Assembly: GCA_903870145.1 (NCBI GenBank)
Contig: CAIQBO010000029.1
Span: 1 to 56,510 of the forward strand
Direction of reading: 5' to 3'
Source: an uncultured Burkholderiales bacterium
Lineage (GTDB): Bacteria > Pseudomonadota > Gammaproteobacteria > Burkholderiales > Burkholderiaceae_C
Length of the DNA: 56,510 nucleotides
Positions 56,392-56,510 of the stretch are shown in pieces. A program made the translations under genes and the position numbers. The notes under the pieces are model-generated. The model worked only from the letters and a program-made list of their open reading frames with translations. It did no database searches and was not told where the DNA came from. How positions within the stretch are numbered: the stretch's first letter is position 1; the number at the start of each line of letters is the position of its first letter.

Positions 56392-56510
56392 CCGCCAAGA
56401 CTATTTCGAACTGATTCCAAGTCGTTCGAACAATTAACAACCCGTTCGGTGCCTCCTTGGATGCGCACCTAGAACATTTTCCGGATCAGACAGGCTTCTT
56501 CATAGGCCTC
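56392..56510. repeat. direct repeat copy B
   Basis: Gap-free match to 52521-52639 with 8 mismatches in 119 bases; the match probably continues past the window end. It holds only the CCGCCA end of the tRNA sequence, then the same spacer and the 3' end of a second excisionase-like gene. The preceding 122 bases after the last cargo gene contain no gene; a CCCAAG/CTTGGG pair with a long loop there is weak. Confidence 0.95.
56469..56510 (-). CDS. second excisionase-like gene, 3' end only
   Basis: The last 13 codons and stop of a minus-strand frame parallel the gene at 52598-52930. The C-termini read IRKVL in the first copy and IRKMF here; the preceding nine residues are identical. The gene runs out of the window. 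It is probably intact, because two changes in 42 bases keep the frame, but this cannot be checked here. Confidence 0.7.
   Translation of the reverse strand, partial: EAYEEACLIRKMF

Overview
The window looks like a chromosomal segment of a Gram-negative betaproteobacterium, most likely Burkholderiales, family Comamonadaceae, close to freshwater genera such as Limnohabitans. This rests on betaproteobacterial gene orders (ubiE-ubiJ-ubiB; aspS-nudB-endonuclease-clsB; rhodanese-grxC-secB-gpsA; DUF3460-scpA; fkpB-ispH), on outer-membrane components, and on gene families typical of that order. The assignment is inferred from gene content, without a database search. Coding density is very high and no gene-free stretch reaches 300 bases.

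Positions 1-27.8 kb are mostly core metabolism and housekeeping. They hold the 3' end of a large FAD/Fe-S oxidoreductase, a DUF971 protein and a ubiquinone operon with an embedded Tim44-like membrane protein. A sodium:solute symporter, an FmdB zinc ribbon, a DUF502 membrane protein and aspS follow. Next come an opposing methyltransferase, nudB, a phosphodiesterase-fold protein, clsB, and folE with a BLUF photoreceptor gene 2 bases behind it. A minus-strand run encodes gpmA, a Ctp protease, a MoeB-like enzyme and a SulP carrier. Then come rhodanese, grxC, secB, gpsA, scpA, a second SulP carrier, a metG without the usual C-terminal tRNA-binding domain, and apbC/mrp.

Positions 27.8-35.0 kb hold an aerobic benzoyl-CoA (box) pathway: bclA divergent from the regulator boxR, then boxC, boxB and boxA. 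Both intergenic regions carry clustered TGCA motifs, including TGCA-N6-TGCA pairs, that look like BoxR/BzdR operators. No boxD or lactonase gene is present here. Directly behind, on the same strand (35.0-45.6 kb), lies a membrane-bound, Tat-exported formate dehydrogenase cluster: DUF3305, DUF3306, a poly-ferredoxin protein, a TorD-like chaperone, a small Tat protein, the alpha, beta and gamma subunits, a small lipoprotein, a small secreted protein, a strong terminator, and fdhD. Ring cleavage by BoxC releases formate, so the order suggests that this dehydrogenase harvests the formate from benzoate breakdown.

Positions 45.6-52.5 kb carry an FtsX-type permease, an Smr-domain protein, radC, fkpB, ispH and serS, then tRNA-Ser(CGA) 36 bases after serS.

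The last 4 kb is the most unusual part. A 119-base segment starting in the last 6 bases of the tRNA is repeated 3,871 bases later at 93% identity, up to the window edge. Between the copies lies an AT-richer block with an excisionase-like gene, a nested palindrome, a DUF2946 protein, a 48-residue membrane peptide, a TonB-dependent receptor and a secreted protein with a His-rich tail. I read this as a transferred, probably copper-acquisition, cargo module at a tRNA gene. The second repeat contains the start of another copy of the excisionase-like gene. No integrase is visible.
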